61,836 nucleotides of DNA. It comes from Palleniella intestinalis (GTDB taxonomy: Bacteria > Bacteroidota > Bacteroidia > Bacteroidales > Bacteroidaceae). The stretch is from positions 1 through 61,836 of the forward strand of contig NZ_JABKKG010000005.1 of the NCBI RefSeq assembly GCF_013166595.1. The letters run 5' to 3'. Of this stretch, positions 60,839-61,836 are shown in pieces. A model generated the notes under the pieces. It saw only the letters and a list, made by a program, of their open reading frames with translations. It searched no databases and was not told the DNA's origin. Position numbers and translations under genes: made by a program. The first letter of the stretch is position 1. Each line of letters opens with the position of its first letter.

Positions 60839-61836
60839 TTACTTCTTGAAGTACTCGAGGTCGTTGATGTAAAGCTCTATGTTCATATATCCGCTTTCCG
60901 CCAGCTTTGTTGCATCGGAAGCGTCGTTAGGGTTAAGCCCGTGAGCCTTCTCCCAATCGTCCGGCATGCCGTCCCGGTCAGAATCCACACGCGGCGTTCC
61001 CTTGTATTCCGGAAGCCCTCCCATCTGGTCAGGGTGTGTTATGATACCCATCTTGTACGAGTCGGCAGGCAGCCTGCGCTTGACGTAAGGGCTTGTGAAC
61101 GGCTTCGCCTTCTTTGTGTAGTCAAACTTTCCGGTCCTCACGCTCCGTATGACCTTCTCGTCCACGGCGTCACGCTTAGGCAGCGTCGCCCCCACATTTG
61201 CGAGTACATATTCGTACGCCTCATGCGCGGTCATCACATTCTTAGGCTCTTTATATTTAAAAGGTGCGTCCGCCTTGAGCAAGGAGCGTATCTTAGCGTT
61301 GTCCCCCATTCCTTTCGGCTGCACTCCTCCGTTCCAGTTGTCGGCGGAGACCTCCGGGTATCCCTCTACGAAATTTCCGCAGACATATGCCTTTCCCCAC
61401 TTGTCCTGCGTCTCCTTCGAGCGTCCGTGCTCCGGCTTGAGTATTCTGTAGCATATCTCCTTGCTGATGTTGTATCCTGTCACAGGCCCCGGCTTGTAGT
61501 AGTTGTTTATGATGTTGTACAGCGATGTGTTGTCGCCTCCGTCAACAGAGCGGTTCCACCAGTTGAATATGACATTGTTGACAAGGTTGAAGTCCCCGTT
61601 CATCGCGATAGAAGGGTTTCTTGAAATGTTGTTTGCGAAGAGGTTGCGTGTGAAGAGTGAGTTGTATCCACCTATAGAAGCTCCGAAGGCATGGTTGTAT
61701 AGGTCGAGTCCGTGCGCGAAGATGCAGTCCTGTATGGTGATGTTTACCGTTGCGAGCTTGTCCTGCTTCCCGTTGTGCTTCGCGTACACATGGCGGTACA
61801 TGGACATGACCTCGTCAAGACCCCAAGACGCGGAGC
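60839..61836 (-). CDS. PL1 pectate lyase, 5' part beyond the window edge
   Basis: The frame runs to the end of the window and begins there with SASWGLDEVMSMYRHVYAKH, matching SAEWGLDENISFYRHMWHPG of the complete PL1 at 47310-49040. It also shares NHAFGASIGGYNS, NRSVDGGDNTSLYNIINNYYKPGP and the DSDRDGMPDDWE calcium-type repeat. About 332 residues are visible; the N-terminal third with signal peptide and calcium site is missing because of the edge, not necessarily because the gene is broken. It would be the upstream gene of the SusC-SusD operon. Confidence 0.88.
   Translation of the reverse strand, partial: SASWGLDEVMSMYRHVYAKHNGKQDKLATVNITIQDCIFAHGLDLYNHAFGASIGGYNSLFTRNLFANNISRNPSIAMNGDFNLVNNVIFNWWNRSVDGGDNTSLYNIINNYYKPGPVTGYNISKEICYRILKPEHGRSKETQDKWGKAYVCGNFVEGYPEVSADNWNGGVQPKGMGDNAKIRSLLKADAPFKYKEPKNVMTAHEAYEYVLANVGATLPKRDAVDEKVIRSVRTGKFDYTKKAKPFTSPYVKRRLPADSYKMGIITHPDQMGGLPEYKGTPRVDSDRDGMPDDWEKAHGLNPNDASDATKLAESGYMNIELYINDLEYFKK

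Overview
The window looks like a chromosomal segment from a pectin-degrading member of the Bacteroidales, most likely Prevotella-like. The evidence is: Bacteroidetes-type promoters (TTTG, about 20 bp, TAnnTTTG) and no strong Shine-Dalgarno sequences; a SusC/SusD pair; lipoproteins with acidic residues after the lipobox cysteine; the succinylated arginine pathway enzyme of Bacteroides; and a Prevotella-type C-terminal tail on one secreted protein. No database search was possible, so family names rest on motifs and remembered homologues.

Left part (1-18.5 kb), housekeeping. The extreme left edge carries a minus-strand promoter and leader typical of a Bacteroidetes rRNA operon whose genes would lie outside the window. 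A long minus-strand cluster follows, read right to left: argR, a GNAT acyltransferase, argG, tRNA-Pro(GGG), argC, argD, proC, proB, proA and argF'. It covers most of arginine and all of proline synthesis. The argR promoter overlaps ARG-box-like palindromes, so ArgR probably represses the cluster. Next come a small lipoprotein, recG (apparently with no ATG/GTG/TTG at its conserved start), an AlbA-type ATPase regulator with heptad repeats, an S1-type protease lipoprotein, an AT-rich 0.9 kb gap with a MITE-like element, and an FtsZ homologue paired with an unknown winged-helix-like protein.

Middle part (18.5-43.3 kb), pectin side-chain glycosidases. A minus-strand operon encodes a two-module protein resembling GH143-GH142, a GH78 rhamnosidase, an esterase and a GH2 enzyme. 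A plus-strand series encodes a GT2 glycosyltransferase, a TtcA-like protein, a PatB-like aminotransferase, a GH106 rhamnosidase, an SGNH acetylesterase and a second GH2 enzyme. The GH143-GH142/GH106/GH78/GH2/esterase set points to rhamnogalacturonan II. nagB, a nitroreductase, a VanZ-like protein, a thioesterase and an outer-membrane protein follow.

Right part (43.3-61.8 kb), pectin backbone locus, all minus strand. Read right to left: a PL1 pectate lyase cut by the window edge, a secreted sugar-isomerase-like protein, a DUF4957/DUF5123-like lipoprotein, SusC, SusD, a secreted protein of unknown function, GH28, a second PL1, a DUF3826-like protein and a 1049-residue two-module protein. Together they would bind, cut and import homogalacturonan while the middle enzymes strip side chains. 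No dedicated regulator of these genes is in the window.

The most unexpected signal is in the spacers between genes. Four intergenic regions hold arrays of four palindromic units (AAAGGTnACCTTT-like) at a 22-bp period. Several spacers inside operons hold degenerate tandem repeats of 9 or 10 bp followed, next to the start codon, by a 7-bp repeat (ACAACCA-like). I do not recognise either as a described element.
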